Assembly (NCBI GenBank): GCA_006386115.1
Contig: VFIW01000049.1
Location: 1-64,000 of the forward strand
Direction of reading: 5' to 3'
DNA from: Globisporangium splendens
Taxonomy: Eukaryota; Oomycota; Peronosporomycetes; Pythiales; Pythiaceae
Length of the DNA stretch: 64,000 bases
This document shows positions 15,892-26,514 of this stretch, piece by piece (the stretch's first letter is position 1; each line of letters begins with the position of its first letter). Position numbers and translations under genes: made by a program. The notes beneath the pieces are model-generated. The model searched no databases. It saw nothing but the letters and a program-made list of their open reading frames with translations, and was not told where the DNA came from.

Positions 15892-18876
15892 CTATTCTTC
15901 TTCTTCTCACTTCCTTCTTCTCTTTGACAGCGGAGAAGCTCGAATGTGGGTGCAAGTCACACGCACACAGACACATAGAGAGAAGAAAAATATCCACCGC
16001 AATGTTGAGAGGAAAACGTTGAGCTGTCAAGTCTCGATTGTTGCTATTGCTTTCAGGTTTCGCGGTCGAATGTCGTTTTACTGTTTCGTGTGTTTGAACC
16101 TTGTGCTATTTGGCTGTAAATTCTAGGTACCCTCGATGTAAAACCACCCTTGAGGTTATGTAAGCAGATGCCAATACCGGTTTTGGCTCAGTTTGAAAGG
16201 TTCTCCGATTACAAGCATTCCGGCGACACGACATGCACTCGTCAAAATACCGATCGACACCAACCGATATCTCACCGATCAAACCTGTATATACCGGTCA
16301 TTTCAGTATTGTTGTCGCTGAGATGGGAGCGTGCTCGAAAGTCATACAGTACCACCGCGGTACTGTACCATTTTCGAGCAAAGGAGAAGATGAGAGGGAG
16401 GGACAGGAGGTCGACAGTCCAGAAACGACCAATCAGGATACTTCAACGCGCGAGTGATGGTACCCTACCGAAAAGCCTGCGCACAACGGATGTGTGTACA
16501 CGCGCTGCTAATGATGTGTGGCGAAAGGGAGATGAAGAGGCACGTTGAGGTCCCACGTCGTCAGAAACGGGTTCATATCTTTGCTTCTTCGGAGCCACAG
16601 AGACCAGTGGCGATCCGAGCAGACAAATATACTAGGATGCGAGTGCAAGTGGTGTTGCGAAAAAGTAATAAGAGAGTTGTCTCGTGGACCTTCAGGTTAC
16701 GCCTTACTGTAGGCGCTATGAGACGTCTGCCGAGGCATGATCAACTGGAAGGCTTTCGCGGCGCAAACTGCAGCCGTCGTCTGGCGCGATTACGGCGCTC
16801 TGTTGGCACAGCAACACACACTCACACACAGAATCTCATTCAAGACTTCTACAGCCCTACCCTCGTTCATGATTGCGGCACTCTTCGGACTGTGGGACAC
16901 GCTGCCATGAAATACCATTCGAAGTCATCAGACAGCACCGCCTCTCTTTCCAGTTCGTTTCGCACCACAGCTCTTTTCCTCCTCCACTCCTGCGCATGTT
17001 TCCTTCGACAACTCCCTGCCATTGTTCTCCGTAGGGTTGAGCTCCATGCGATCATCATCAACGCATTTGATTCCGCCAATGCTCTTCTCATATGCAAACC
17101 GACATGGAAATCTCTCAGCGTCCTGATACTGCCGAGACGTGTACTAATCCTGCTTACCTTCGCTCAGTGTTTGCGCGTCGATTGTTTGCTTTTTTGGTGG
17201 GTGGAACGAAGGCTCGGTTTCTCAGCAAACGGGGCAGCACATGCTTCTGCGCTTGGCGTGCCATAAATTTCTATCAGTCTTTCCTACCGATGGCACCACC
17301 ATCGACCTCGCTGCACAAGCCATCTCGAGCTGGAAAGTGGTCGGGAACGCTAGGCAAAGCGGATAGAGTCCATGATGTTGCTGTTACCTCCAGACAAACG
17401 ATGGACTCGCCATACTGGAAACGACCGGAACATCAATGTTCTAGCGGTGCTGTGCAGCAGGCACAAAAGGCACCCAGATTTGAGCTCGTGAGAGCCCTAC
17501 CCCGCAGTGATTGCTGCCTGTGCGCCACTGCCGATTCATGTCACAACGGTTCCCAACAGCGAAAGGAGGTGCCACACACAAATACTCATTCTAAAGAGGA
17601 TTCCAACACTGCGAGCCACAAAGTCCGATTCCTGCTGGCGGTACCGCAGCGACCTTTCTTCCGAAACAAGGTAGAGTTGCGGTCGCCATGCAAATATGCG
17701 CGAGTGAAAAGCCAATTTATCACGACTCGCTTCTCGATGCTTCCCGTACCTCTACCAGGTTTTGGAAATGTGACGAGTGTGCATGATGATCACGCCTTGA
17801 TATCCTACATGGCTCTTCTGTGTGCAGACTCAGGATCAATCGATTCGTCCTTGGTGAGGCGTGCTTGATGAGTGGCCGACCGACTAAAGCGTGATTCGCA
17901 TGGGACGAGCAGTTGAAGGCAGAAACAAGGGTACCGCAATCACTCTGTTGCTGGGTGGAGGCTGCAACAGATCCACCAAGCACGAGCAGATCGAGTCCAA
18001 ATGGCACAAACACGAGGTCGAATGACCCCGTTTGAAGGAACCAACTGATGCGGTTGTTGAGTGTGCTCGACTTCAACGACGATTAGCGTTGTCTGCTCGT
18101 GCGCTCAGACGAGAGCGACAGATCGATGGGCAGGGGAGGGAGAAGAGCAAAGCACCGCGGCGTGGTGCCAAAATTGAGCCGTGGGGCCATCTGCTGCTCT
18201 TCTCGCATAGCCGAACCATTTGGTTGGTCCTTAATGGACGCCGCGGAATTTCGCACACGATTGAGTGGTGCTAATTGAAATCGAGGAACGCACGCTGTAT
18301 CAAGACACGCTTGCATTCAGTCAGTCACGTAGTTTTATTATCACACAGCAGAGCAACAGCAGCAGTCTGGGTGAAGAAAGAGGTCCGGATTTCTTTCTTG
18401 CTTCGTATACGTCGTCAATTGGGAACGGAGCCAACCAAGTGCGGGTGTCTCACCGGAGTGAGCGAGGCAAATGCCGTATTCCAGCTGGTGTTGATGCACG
18501 CGCGTTTATGGCGTTTGCGGCGGCCAGTGAATGGCACGATCCAAAGCAAGGTGATAATCACCCTTTTGTGCTTACCCCACTCGAAAAACATTCAGACCCC
18601 TTTCCCCCCTCCCCTCTCCTGGCTACGATCCAGTCGTCGTCCCAAATTACTGAATGCTTGTGGCTCAAATATTCGTTCTGGCAGGGAGTCTACCGCCAGG
18701 CGTAAACAAGCCGATGCTGTTTTCGCTCTGGCCAGCACTCCGCCTCGCTCCTTCACCCATCAGCTTTCCCAGCAGTCCACAACGACGGAAAGTGGCTCAT
18801 CGTACTGTCATTTTAGAATTTCCTGTCTGAGCAGCAAGCACACGTTCGTAATCCATAAACGCGCACAGCAGGCAAC
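15892..18876. other. 3-kb intergenic interval without a convincing gene
   Basis: Open frames of up to 270 codons exist (16454-17266 and 17092-17868, +) but their compositions are irregular and match no family I know. A two-tier palindrome lies at 16332-16380. The segment 16175-16305 is rich in ACCGAT/ACCGGT motifs. The rightmost part presumably holds the promoter of the zinc-repeat gene at 18877. Confidence 0.5.
16332..16380. repeat. Two-tier 49-bp palindrome
   Basis: The outer arms TGCTCGAAA (16332-16340) and TTTCGAGCA (16372-16380) are perfect complements. The inner arms ACAGTACC (16346-16353) and GGTACTGT (16359-16366) are too. Each tier is separated by 5 bases, with a 5-base central loop ACCGC. 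This could be a cruciform, a dimeric-factor binding site or the remnant of a MITE. Confidence 0.75.
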
Positions 18877-19734
18877 ATGGCCACCCCGTCGTTCCTTGGT
18901 AGATCTTCAGCGTATATGACGCCTAGAAACGACCAACTCATGATGGGCTACGCTCCTGCGAGCCAATACAACCAAGTCGATCCTCACGCTATGTACCCGG
19001 CATACAGCATGAAGCAACAGCACATGGGACTGGTTCCTTCACCGTTGGTGGCTGCGAAGTTGCCATCGCTTGAAGGTCTCCTGAAGAAGATGCACGACAG
19101 TCCATCCAGTCCAAGCCAGTCTGCGTACTCGCCTCCTCCTCAGTCCGAGTCTTCTCTGCGAAACCGCGAACAGCGCCTCAGCCCAGTCGGCAGCCAAATG
19201 CCGTCCCTCCGCACAATTATCAACACAAATGCGACGAAGAGCGTGTTCCAAGACGAGCGCGCTCACAGCCCGGTTCATGTATCGTACGCTCCAGTGTCCC
19301 AGTCGCAGGTGTCCTTTCCAGCCAGGAAGCGTTCATGGAACGACGTGTCTTCATTGGAGGTTGGTTTGTACCCCGTGAAAGAACGTGCTGTGTCTCCAAT
19401 GTTGTCAGTCGGTTCTTTGGGTTCCGTTGGTCCACACAGAAGTCGTGCGTCCAAGTACTGCAAGATTGAGGGTTGCGAGCGTGTTTCTCAGCGCAACAAC
19501 CTGTGTCACAGCCACGGCGGCAAGCGTCTGTGTAAAGAAGACGGGTGTTCCTCGAAGGACCGTGGCAACGGGTACTGCATCAAGCACGGCGGCGGCAAGA
19601 TCTGTTCTATGGTCGGATGCGAGAAGAAAGCTCGTCGCAAAGGCCTGTGCACTCAGCATTTCCGCGTCTGTGATGACGGCTCAGAAAGCATGAGCGCACT
19701 GCATTACAGCAGCCACGGCGTGGGCTCTATTTAA
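18877..19734 (+). CDS. WRKY19-like zinc-repeat protein (short form)
   Basis: 285 residues from ATG 18877, single exon. The N-terminal ~185 residues are Ser/Pro/Gln-rich and probably disordered (PSSPSQSAYSPPPQSESS). The C-terminal part has three to four Cys/His units of the C-x4-C-x9-C-x2-H kind (CKIEGCER...LCHSHGGKRLC, CKEDGCSS...YCIKHGGGKIC, CSMVGCEK...LCTQH). In oomycete annotations this repeat is usually called WRKY transcription factor 19-like. It has no WRKYGQK core, so the name is historical. Zinc binding and a nuclear or regulatory role are inferred. Related genes lie at 49063 and 57143 in this window. Confidence 0.85.
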   Translation: MATPSFLGRSSAYMTPRNDQLMMGYAPASQYNQVDPHAMYPAYSMKQQHMGLVPSPLVAAKLPSLEGLLKKMHDSPSSPSQSAYSPPPQSESSLRNREQRLSPVGSQMPSLRTIINTNATKSVFQDERAHSPVHVSYAPVSQSQVSFPARKRSWNDVSSLEVGLYPVKERAVSPMLSVGSLGSVGPHRSRASKYCKIEGCERVSQRNNLCHSHGGKRLCKEDGCSSKDRGNGYCIKHGGGKICSMVGCEKKARRKGLCTQHFRVCDDGSESMSALHYSSHGVGSI

Positions 19735-21608
19735 CTGTTGCAGCAAGTGCGACGAAGAGAAGTTATGTAGTAAGGTAGTATTATGTGAGAGTGAAGAAAT
19801 TCATAAATTTATACATATATATATATATCGAGGATGCAGCGGTGCTGCAAAGGAAATTACGCTCTCGTGTTTGTCTTTGGCGAGCGTGTCTCTCTGGTGC
19901 TCACAAGAACGCCGTGGCGTTCGCCGAAGCTCTCCATTGTCTGCGACGACCACAAGCAAACGTAAACAAGCAAATTGGTGTGTGGAGTGCAATCATCGTA
20001 TTGCGATTACGACTTTCTGTGGAAAGTGGAGTTGATTTTTTCAGCCGAAACTCACACCAGGAAGTGCCTTCTCCTTAATTAAATCGCATGGGATCTGTCG
20101 CTCCGCATCAACCCGAGTGCTTTCGCTCATACTGTATGTATCATCTGCGAGCTTTCTCAAGAGTGCGGTGTTGTACCAAGGCGCACGATAGAAGAATAAG
20201 TCACACGACCTGTGGAAGCAACCGGATCTCACGTGGCGCAAGTGAAGACGCGTGGGGCAGACGGCAGCCACTCACGCAATCAACCCTTTGGGTAACACTG
20301 GAGCATTGAAACCGAACAGGCAGAACGATCCGTTGTCGCGCCTGCGTCAATCGATCGGACAGACGCGCGAGGATACTCGCTGCAGAAAATACGCCTCCTG
20401 CTTCGCACTGACCGCTGTGTCTCCCAAACACGCATCGAAATATTCTTTTTCGGCTAGGCGCGCAGACTGAAGCAAGCACCTTGAATGTAGTGCTCTCTAT
20501 CCACGCATGCACACACGCACACTCGCACGTACACACGCATGTACACACGCACACACACATACAAATATCATCCACAGTACTTTGCGAACTACCAAAGACT
20601 CTGGCTTCACGAATCGCTGGAGAATCCCCATCTTGACGTTGATCGCTAATGCGTCCGTCATCGTTGAAGAGAAAGTTACCACAGAAGTGTATAAGGTTTT
20701 GGAGGGTTTACGCCCATGAGATTGTGCTTGCACAAGCACAGTGCGGGACACCACTACCCATCTCCATGAGCTAATCGTCCAAACGTCGAAAAGAGTTTGC
20801 TGTCAAAATGTCGAAAGCACAGCTCTGTCGAAAAAATAACATTTGCTATTTGTCGCACATCTTTTACAACACCTCGATTTGTTTCACTTGCGGTTGGGTT
20901 TTCATCGTGGGGTCTTGTTTACTGCAGCCAGAACCAGTCAAATCTGTCTGGTTGATACCGTAAAACAGAGTAGCGTAACCAACCCAAAGAATGTCGAAAT
21001 GTTTGTGCTTCAACATGAGTGCTGCTTGAATTTGCTCTCGATTTTGCGATTGGTACACACTCGATACTAGTATCAAGGCGTTGATCGCTGCTTTGCCTGC
21101 ACGAGCACGAGGAGAGTCCACTTCTTTTCTGTCTTGGGAATGCTGCTGTTTAAAATTGCTACTAATTGCTGCTTTCGCTGATCAGTTCATTCTGGACGCA
21201 CCACTCCCTCCTCCAATCCAAATCTGCGAAGCCAAGTCCTAGTCATGACAGCACTCGGTATGACGTAAACCTTCCCTTCAACTGATTCATCGAGATTCTA
21301 GCCAATGGAACCGTTGCAGCGATAAGTACGCAGACTTCAATGTCCACACTGTTTCTATTGTATTCACTGAAGTGCGCGCGCACTTTAGGCGCGTATTCTA
21401 GTCGATGAAAGTTCGGCGATGATGACGTTGACGTGCCTTTATTTGGGAGCCTTCTGCTTGGGGGAAGGGGGTGGCGGTCTGCGTGCTGGTTTTCCGCCCT
21501 GTCCTGAACCGCCCGCTGGCCTCCTGACCTCCCGCCTCCCCCTTTTTTTCGAGTGTGTGCGTGTGTGTGTGCGTGCGTGCGTGTTGGTTGATCAAAGAGA
21601 AATCCTTC
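19735..21608. other. Intergenic interval with microsatellites
   Basis: No gene was seen. An (AT)n run lies near 19812-19828, a CA-rich tract at 20508-20568, and TG/CG-rich DNA at 21552-21585 just before the G6PD gene. The C/G-rich block at 21470-21545 may be part of the G6PD promoter. Confidence 0.5.
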
Positions 21609-23252
21609 ATGTTGGGACTGCTCCGCCAACGCTTCCAAAGTCTCCGCATTAAGAAAGAAGGCGGGCTAGACGCAAAGAACCCTCACAGCAAAAGTTTTGC
21701 CATGGAACTCCAAGGAGACGAACGCAACGCTCTCGAGTACCTCGAGCAGTCCCTCACGGTCTTCGTGATCGGCGCCTCGGGCGATCTCGCCAAGAAGAAA
21801 ACGTATCCTTCGCTCTTCGACCTCTACACTGCCGGATACCTCCCGGAGCACGTCATCATTGTCGGCTACGCCCGCAGTGACAAGAGCGAAGAAGACTTCC
21901 GCAACCAGCTGTCCCCGTTCATCAAGGTGAAGAACAACGACGCGGCCATTGCGGCCAAGAAGGAGGCGTTTTTGAAGAAGTGTATCTACCGCCACGGCAA
22001 GTACGACTCGGCCGACGATGTCAGCGCCGTGAGCCACGAAATGGATTTGTTGGAAGACGAGACCGGCAAGAAGGAGCACAACCGCTTGTTCTACTTTGCC
22101 ATCCCTCCATCTGTGTTCGTGCCGATTGGTACATCCATCAAGAAAGCTGCGCTCTCGACCCGTGGTTGGAACCGTCTGATTGTTGAAAAGCCATTCGGTC
22201 ACGACTTGGACTCGTTCAATGAGCTGTCTCGTGACATGGGGGCTCTCTACGGAGAAGACGAGATCTACCGTATTGATCACTACTTGGGCAAGGAAATGGT
22301 GCAAAACTTGTTGATTTTGCGTTTTGCGAACGCCATCTTTGAACCCATTTGGAACCGCAACTACATCTCGAGCGTCGTGATCACGTTCAAGGAAGATATC
22401 GGTACGCAAGGTCGTGGTGGGTACTTTGACAGCTACGGCATTATCCGTGATGTGATGCAGAACCACTTGCTGCAAGTGCTCTCTCTCGTTGCCATGGAGC
22501 CACCTGTGTTGGCCTCGGGCAAGGACTACTCGAATTACATTCGTGACGAAAAGGTCAAGGTGCTCAACTGCATTCAACCAATTGCGCTCGAAGATACCGT
22601 GATGGGACAGTACCTTGGTGATGCTGAAAAGAATGAACCAGGCTACTTGGAAGATCCAACGGTGCCAAAGGGATCGGTGACCCCAACGTTTGCGACTGTC
22701 GTGATGCGTGTGAACAACCCTCGTTGGGATGGTGTTCCTTTCATCATGAAGGCTGGAAAGGCGTTGGACGAACGCAAGGGCGAAATTCGTATTCAGTTCA
22801 AGCCACCTCCAGGTGCGGAGTTCATGTTCCCAGACGTTGAGATCCCAATCCAAGAGCTTGTGCTGCGATTGCAACCAAACGAAGCTGTGTACATGAAGAT
22901 GAACGTCAAGAGTCCGGGTTTGGCCACGCAGGCGATCTCGAGTGAGTTGGATCTGTCGTACTCGCAACGCTACGAAGGTACGGAAGTGCCTGATGCGTAC
23001 ACTCGTCTCATCTTGGATGTGCTCCGTGGCAAGCAAGCTGCGTTCGTGCGTGACGACGAGCTTCGTGCCGCGTGGAAGATCTTCACGCCGTTGCTGAACG
23101 AGATCGAGACGAAGAAGATCAAGCCGCTGCCGTACAAGTTCGGTTCGCGTGGGCCGAAGGAAAGCGACGAGTTGACTCGACGTGTCGGCTTCCAGTACCA
23201 CCGAGGCGCGTACAAATGGAAGGCTCCTCGCACCGCCAGCTCCCACTTGTAA
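21609..23252 (+). CDS. G6PD: Glucose-6-phosphate 1-dehydrogenase
   Basis: Catalyses glucose-6-phosphate + NADP to 6-phosphogluconolactone + NADPH, the first step of the oxidative pentose phosphate pathway. The nucleotide-binding motif GASGDLAKKKTYPSLF follows the start, and the substrate/catalytic motif RIDHYLGKEMVQNLL lies in the middle. EKPFGHDL, PPGAEFMFP and the C-terminal WKIFTPLL are also family landmarks. From ATG 21702 (MELQGDERN) the protein has 516 residues, the usual size. ATG 21609 in the same frame adds a 31-residue Arg/Leu-rich leader (MLGLLRQRFQSLRIKK), which might be a targeting sequence or just 5' UTR. Single exon. The 571-codon frame opposite is an artefact of codon bias. 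Confidence 0.95.
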   Translation: MLGLLRQRFQSLRIKKEGGLDAKNPHSKSFAMELQGDERNALEYLEQSLTVFVIGASGDLAKKKTYPSLFDLYTAGYLPEHVIIVGYARSDKSEEDFRNQLSPFIKVKNNDAAIAAKKEAFLKKCIYRHGKYDSADDVSAVSHEMDLLEDETGKKEHNRLFYFAIPPSVFVPIGTSIKKAALSTRGWNRLIVEKPFGHDLDSFNELSRDMGALYGEDEIYRIDHYLGKEMVQNLLILRFANAIFEPIWNRNYISSVVITFKEDIGTQGRGGYFDSYGIIRDVMQNHLLQVLSLVAMEPPVLASGKDYSNYIRDEKVKVLNCIQPIALEDTVMGQYLGDAEKNEPGYLEDPTVPKGSVTPTFATVVMRVNNPRWDGVPFIMKAGKALDERKGEIRIQFKPPPGAEFMFPDVEIPIQELVLRLQPNEAVYMKMNVKSPGLATQAISSELDLSYSQRYEGTEVPDAYTRLILDVLRGKQAAFVRDDELRAAWKIFTPLLNEIETKKIKPLPYKFGSRGPKESDELTRRVGFQYHRGAYKWKAPRTASSHL

Positions 23253-23779
23253 AGCACGAGATTGGCGGTGGGGTTCCACGAGAACTGTTCTGCATGTTCC
23301 TTCCGTCGCCGTTGAAGTGCCACAGAACGAGGTGACTGCATCATTGAGTAATATTTCCACCATTATGAAAAAAAGACACACGCCAACCCGTAAGAATCAT
23401 CAATACATGTACAACGAGAGGAAATGAGAGGAAGTTACCTCGATATGCCTGCCTTGATGAGTACAGCGCGCTGCATCAGCGTCTCGTGGTGTGAAAGAGA
23501 TCATCTCGGAGGATGGAATGCAGATGCTTTTTGTGCTTTTTGTGCTTTTTTTAACAGATACTCTCTCAACACAGATGCTGCAGGTTAGTATCGGATGCAT
23601 TGCATCAGTTCGTAACAGCAAGTTTGAATTTTTGAAATTGCAATTGGACCTTGAAGGGGATCTCTCCTAACCAAGGGATACGGTATGGTTCCACATTCCT
23701 GAGTGTATAAATAAATCTGCACGGCGACGTGCAAGTGGGTCAGAAGGGAAGCGTCGGGACTTTGGAGGCAGACAGCATC
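23253..23779. other. Intergenic interval between G6PD and DOT1-like gene
   Basis: Nothing gene-like was seen. A short direct repeat TTTTTGTGC occurs near 23527-23548. GTATAAATAAAT at 23704-23715 is a TATA-like sequence about 65-75 bp before the DOT1 start codon. Confidence 0.4.
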
Positions 23780-25261
23780 ATGCGCGTCAAGAACAGCAGC
23801 ATCCGCCGCGGGCTCGTCTTCTCCGAGGAGGAGCGCCAGGCAGCAGGGCCTCACTCAACGGCAGGATCCTTCAGCTCGGATGACGAAAGCTCGTCGTCGT
23901 CGTCTTCCGAAGCCTCGTCGCCCCCGAGTCCTGTAAATCCAGTGGTCGTGGCTGACTGTTCTCCTGACACCGATGGAGCAGAAGCGAGTGCCCCAAGCAT
24001 TGACAGTGCCGCTACTATCGATCTTGTTGCTGCTGGTGCCGAAGAAGACAAGAAGCGGAAGCGAGAGGACGATGAAACCAATGCAGGGCTTCCTGACCCT
24101 CTTGGCGTTGATGCAAATGACGAAGATGTGGAACCACTGCGACTTCGCAAGGTCTATCGAAGCAAAGCCCATGTTTCCGCTGTAGCGAAGACTAGCGAGA
24201 ACGACGCCAAACCAATGCCAGCGGTGATACCGAAACGCAACGAGGCATCCCCAAGCTTTGCATCACCATCAAGCATGCTCTCGCCCATGAAGGACGCTAC
24301 GAAGCGCAGAGTCACGCCGCGAAAAGCGCGTATATCAAGAAAGCCACAAAATCTCCAATCGCGCTTGGGTGCGACCGAATTATCGGAAAAACAAGTTGTC
24401 AAGGTACTGCAGCATAGCTCGTGTTTTAACTTGCGCTTGCCTATTTTTAAGGGTATTGACAACGTTTGGTTGCTGTTGTGCAAAACTACTGTTTAGTTGA
24501 TTGAAAAGCTTTACAAGGAGCAGGAAGAAGATGACCGGCACATGTACAACATTTTGACCGAGACTGTCAAGGAGCAAACACAATGCGAGCGCTCGGACGT
24601 CGTAGAGGAGCTCAGTCAGATGGAGTTCCGACGAATGCTGACTTATGGAGAAGTGTCAGTTGAGTCGGTGAGCTCCACGATTCTCCCGTTCCTGAAATTG
24701 CAAGCTGATGACGTCTTTTACGACTTAGGCTGTGGCTCTGGCAAGATTGTGGTTCAAGTGGCACTGCAAACCCCCTGCAAGGTCGCGAAGGGCATTGAGC
24801 TGATGCTCAACCGCGTTGAAATCGGTGCCAATGCATTGAGTCGCCTTATCGATAAGAAGCTTCCTGTGATCGAAGGAAAGCATATTGACATTGTCCAGGG
24901 CGATATTTGCAAACCGCCAGAGAGGGCGAATATGATGGATGCCACTGTGGTGTTTATCAACAATGTTTGCTTTGGCCCAGAGCTGATGCTCCAAGTGACG
25001 AATATGCTCAGTCTGATGCCGAATCTGCGCCGAGTTGTCACGCTTCGCAAATTTTGTGAGCGCCACCGCCCTCAAAAGTGCATGCGTGCCGGCAGTCTTT
25101 GCGTGGAGTACGTCCACCCTCCCGAAGAAGCCGAGATTTTCGTTTCCTGGGCGAGCAAGACCTCGGTGTATCTTTACGAGCGTGTAGAGTTCTGCGTGGG
25201 TCAATTTGCTGAGCAGCTGATATTCCCATCGTCACAATCATCCAGTCAGGAGTCGGCATAA
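23780..25261 (+). CDS. DOT1: DOT1-type histone H3K79 methyltransferase
   Basis: Two exons, 23780-24403 and 24497-25261, phase 0, with a 93-nt intron (GTACTG...TTTAG); the product is 462 residues. The N-terminal ~200 residues are Ser-rich, acidic and then Lys/Arg-rich (KKRKRED; RRVTPRKARISRK), suggesting nuclear and nucleosome/DNA contact. The C-terminal exon holds the DOT1 fold: SAM motif I DLGCGSGKIVVQVAL, the acidic loop KGIELMLNRVE, and VFINNVCFGPELMLQV, equivalent to the NN-FG motif of DOT1L. DOT1 enzymes methylate H3K79 on nucleosomes without a SET domain. Reading through the intron would stop at 24494-24496, which supports splicing. Confidence 0.88.
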
Positions 25262-25545
25262 ATAGACAACGCAGACAAGCCTGCTTGAAATCGTGTGTAT
25301 GTGTGTGTGTGTGTATGTATAGGTAGTAGAAAATCGGCTGTGCTTAACCGAGGCAGAAGGAAGGGGACCGCATCAGAGACCGCGAGAAGCGCAATGGTGG
25401 GCAGCTCAATCGTACTTCAAGCAAGATGATGATGGTTCAGTTCCCCACCAGTGTGTGTTGCGCTGAGAAGAGGTGTTCATAGATTTTCTCAGTTCCGACT
25501 CAATGAAAGCGCACTTAACTGCCAAATAGATTTAGGGTCTCCAAC
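25262..25545. other. Short intergenic interval
   Basis: A (GT)n microsatellite lies near 25295-25318; nothing else was recognised. Confidence 0.4.
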
Positions 25546-26337
25546 ATGCGTCCGTTGGCGTTCTGCGTGGACGCGTCTCATGCTCGCCATTTTGTTGGTA
25601 TATGCGCTCATTTCCTCTCAAACCCGAATGGTATGGCGCGCTGTCTTCTCTTCGCGGAGCAAACTCAGCGTGCATATGCAAGACCAAGCGGTATCTGGTG
25701 CGTGCTGGCCAACTCGATTGCTACGTCAGTTGGTGGTCGTAAAGGCGCGCGAATGTTCAACCCTGGAGCCTCTAAACATGTGAAGGACGGCAAGCCTCCT
25801 ACGGTAAGAAGACACCGAGATGCTGGACCGTTTTCGATCTTCGTCTCGCCGTCATCCCAGTGGAAGGATTACTTCCGCTCGCAGGTGCACATGCGCCAAC
25901 AGCGAAGGAGACACAGTCCGTTCGTACAACGAGCGTATGATCATTTCGTCGCAACACATCCGCATCTCCAGCATTGCGGACTTCCTGAGTGCTATTTGCC
26001 GAAGCGCTACCGAGTGTCTTGGATGCCGCACCAGAAACAGCCCCGTCCGCTTCCCGCGTTCAGCTACCTGAAAGATCGATTGCAAAAGAAGTATCGTCCA
26101 CACGCCACTGCGAAGCGCAACAGTTTGCTTCGCTCTCGCCACCAGACGCAACCACTCGAGGTGCTTTCGCGGTCACGAGCTCGACGAAGAAGTTCGTCGA
26201 GACCAGCAGTGTGTTTGCCTAGTCGACTTCACCTGTCAAAGTCGAGTGCTCTCAGCTCCGATGCAAGTCAGCAACGACAGAGAGCAGCTCCAAAGAGACA
26301 CGCAATCCAGCGAGTCAGTCGTTTCTCGCGTCGCTGA
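25546..26337 (+). CDS. Hypothetical very basic protein
   Basis: 263 codons from ATG 25546, not recognised. The centre (about residues 93-190) looks protein-like, with aromatic residues regularly placed (FSIFVSPSSQWKDYF, HPHLQHCGLPECYLPKRY, SYLKDRLQKKY). The rest is rich in Arg, Ser and Gln. Strong basicity could mean nucleic-acid or mitochondrial-ribosome association, but nothing specific supports this. A GTAAGA at 25804 could be a splice donor, so the true gene model may differ. It lies between DOT1 (same strand) and PEX3 (convergent). It may not be a gene. Confidence 0.35.
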   Translation: MRPLAFCVDASHARHFVGICAHFLSNPNGMARCLLFAEQTQRAYARPSGIWCVLANSIATSVGGRKGARMFNPGASKHVKDGKPPTVRRHRDAGPFSIFVSPSSQWKDYFRSQVHMRQQRRRHSPFVQRAYDHFVATHPHLQHCGLPECYLPKRYRVSWMPHQKQPRPLPAFSYLKDRLQKKYRPHATAKRNSLLRSRHQTQPLEVLSRSRARRRSSSRPAVCLPSRLHLSKSSALSSDASQQRQRAAPKRHAIQRVSRFSRR

Positions 26338-26514
26338 GTTAACAGATTGTGTCAATTTCGTTGGGAGTGCATATCCTAGCAGCTCAAATCGGTGCCCAAG
26401 TCGTCATGATCTTCATACTGTTTTTATTCTGTTTTGCTATACGTAAAACTCACCTTAGTATGTCTACATGAATGCTGCTTCCCACCATCTCGCTTCCGTT
26501 TTCTTGTCGCATGA

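Noticed and set aside
16454..17868. Two overlapping + frames (270 and 258 codons) in the 16-18 kb gap
   Set aside because: They overlap in different frames, have irregular composition and match nothing known; not listed as genes, though expression data could change this.
20508..20568. CA-rich stretch as a regulatory array
   Set aside because: It is simple microsatellite sequence; similar (GA)n, (CT)n and (GT)n tracts occur at 51552, 53171, 58197 and 25295.
21666..23381. 571-codon open frame opposite G6PD
   Set aside because: It mirrors a highly conserved gene with strong codon bias; composition (many Val, Leu, Arg, His) is typical of such shadows and it resembles no protein.
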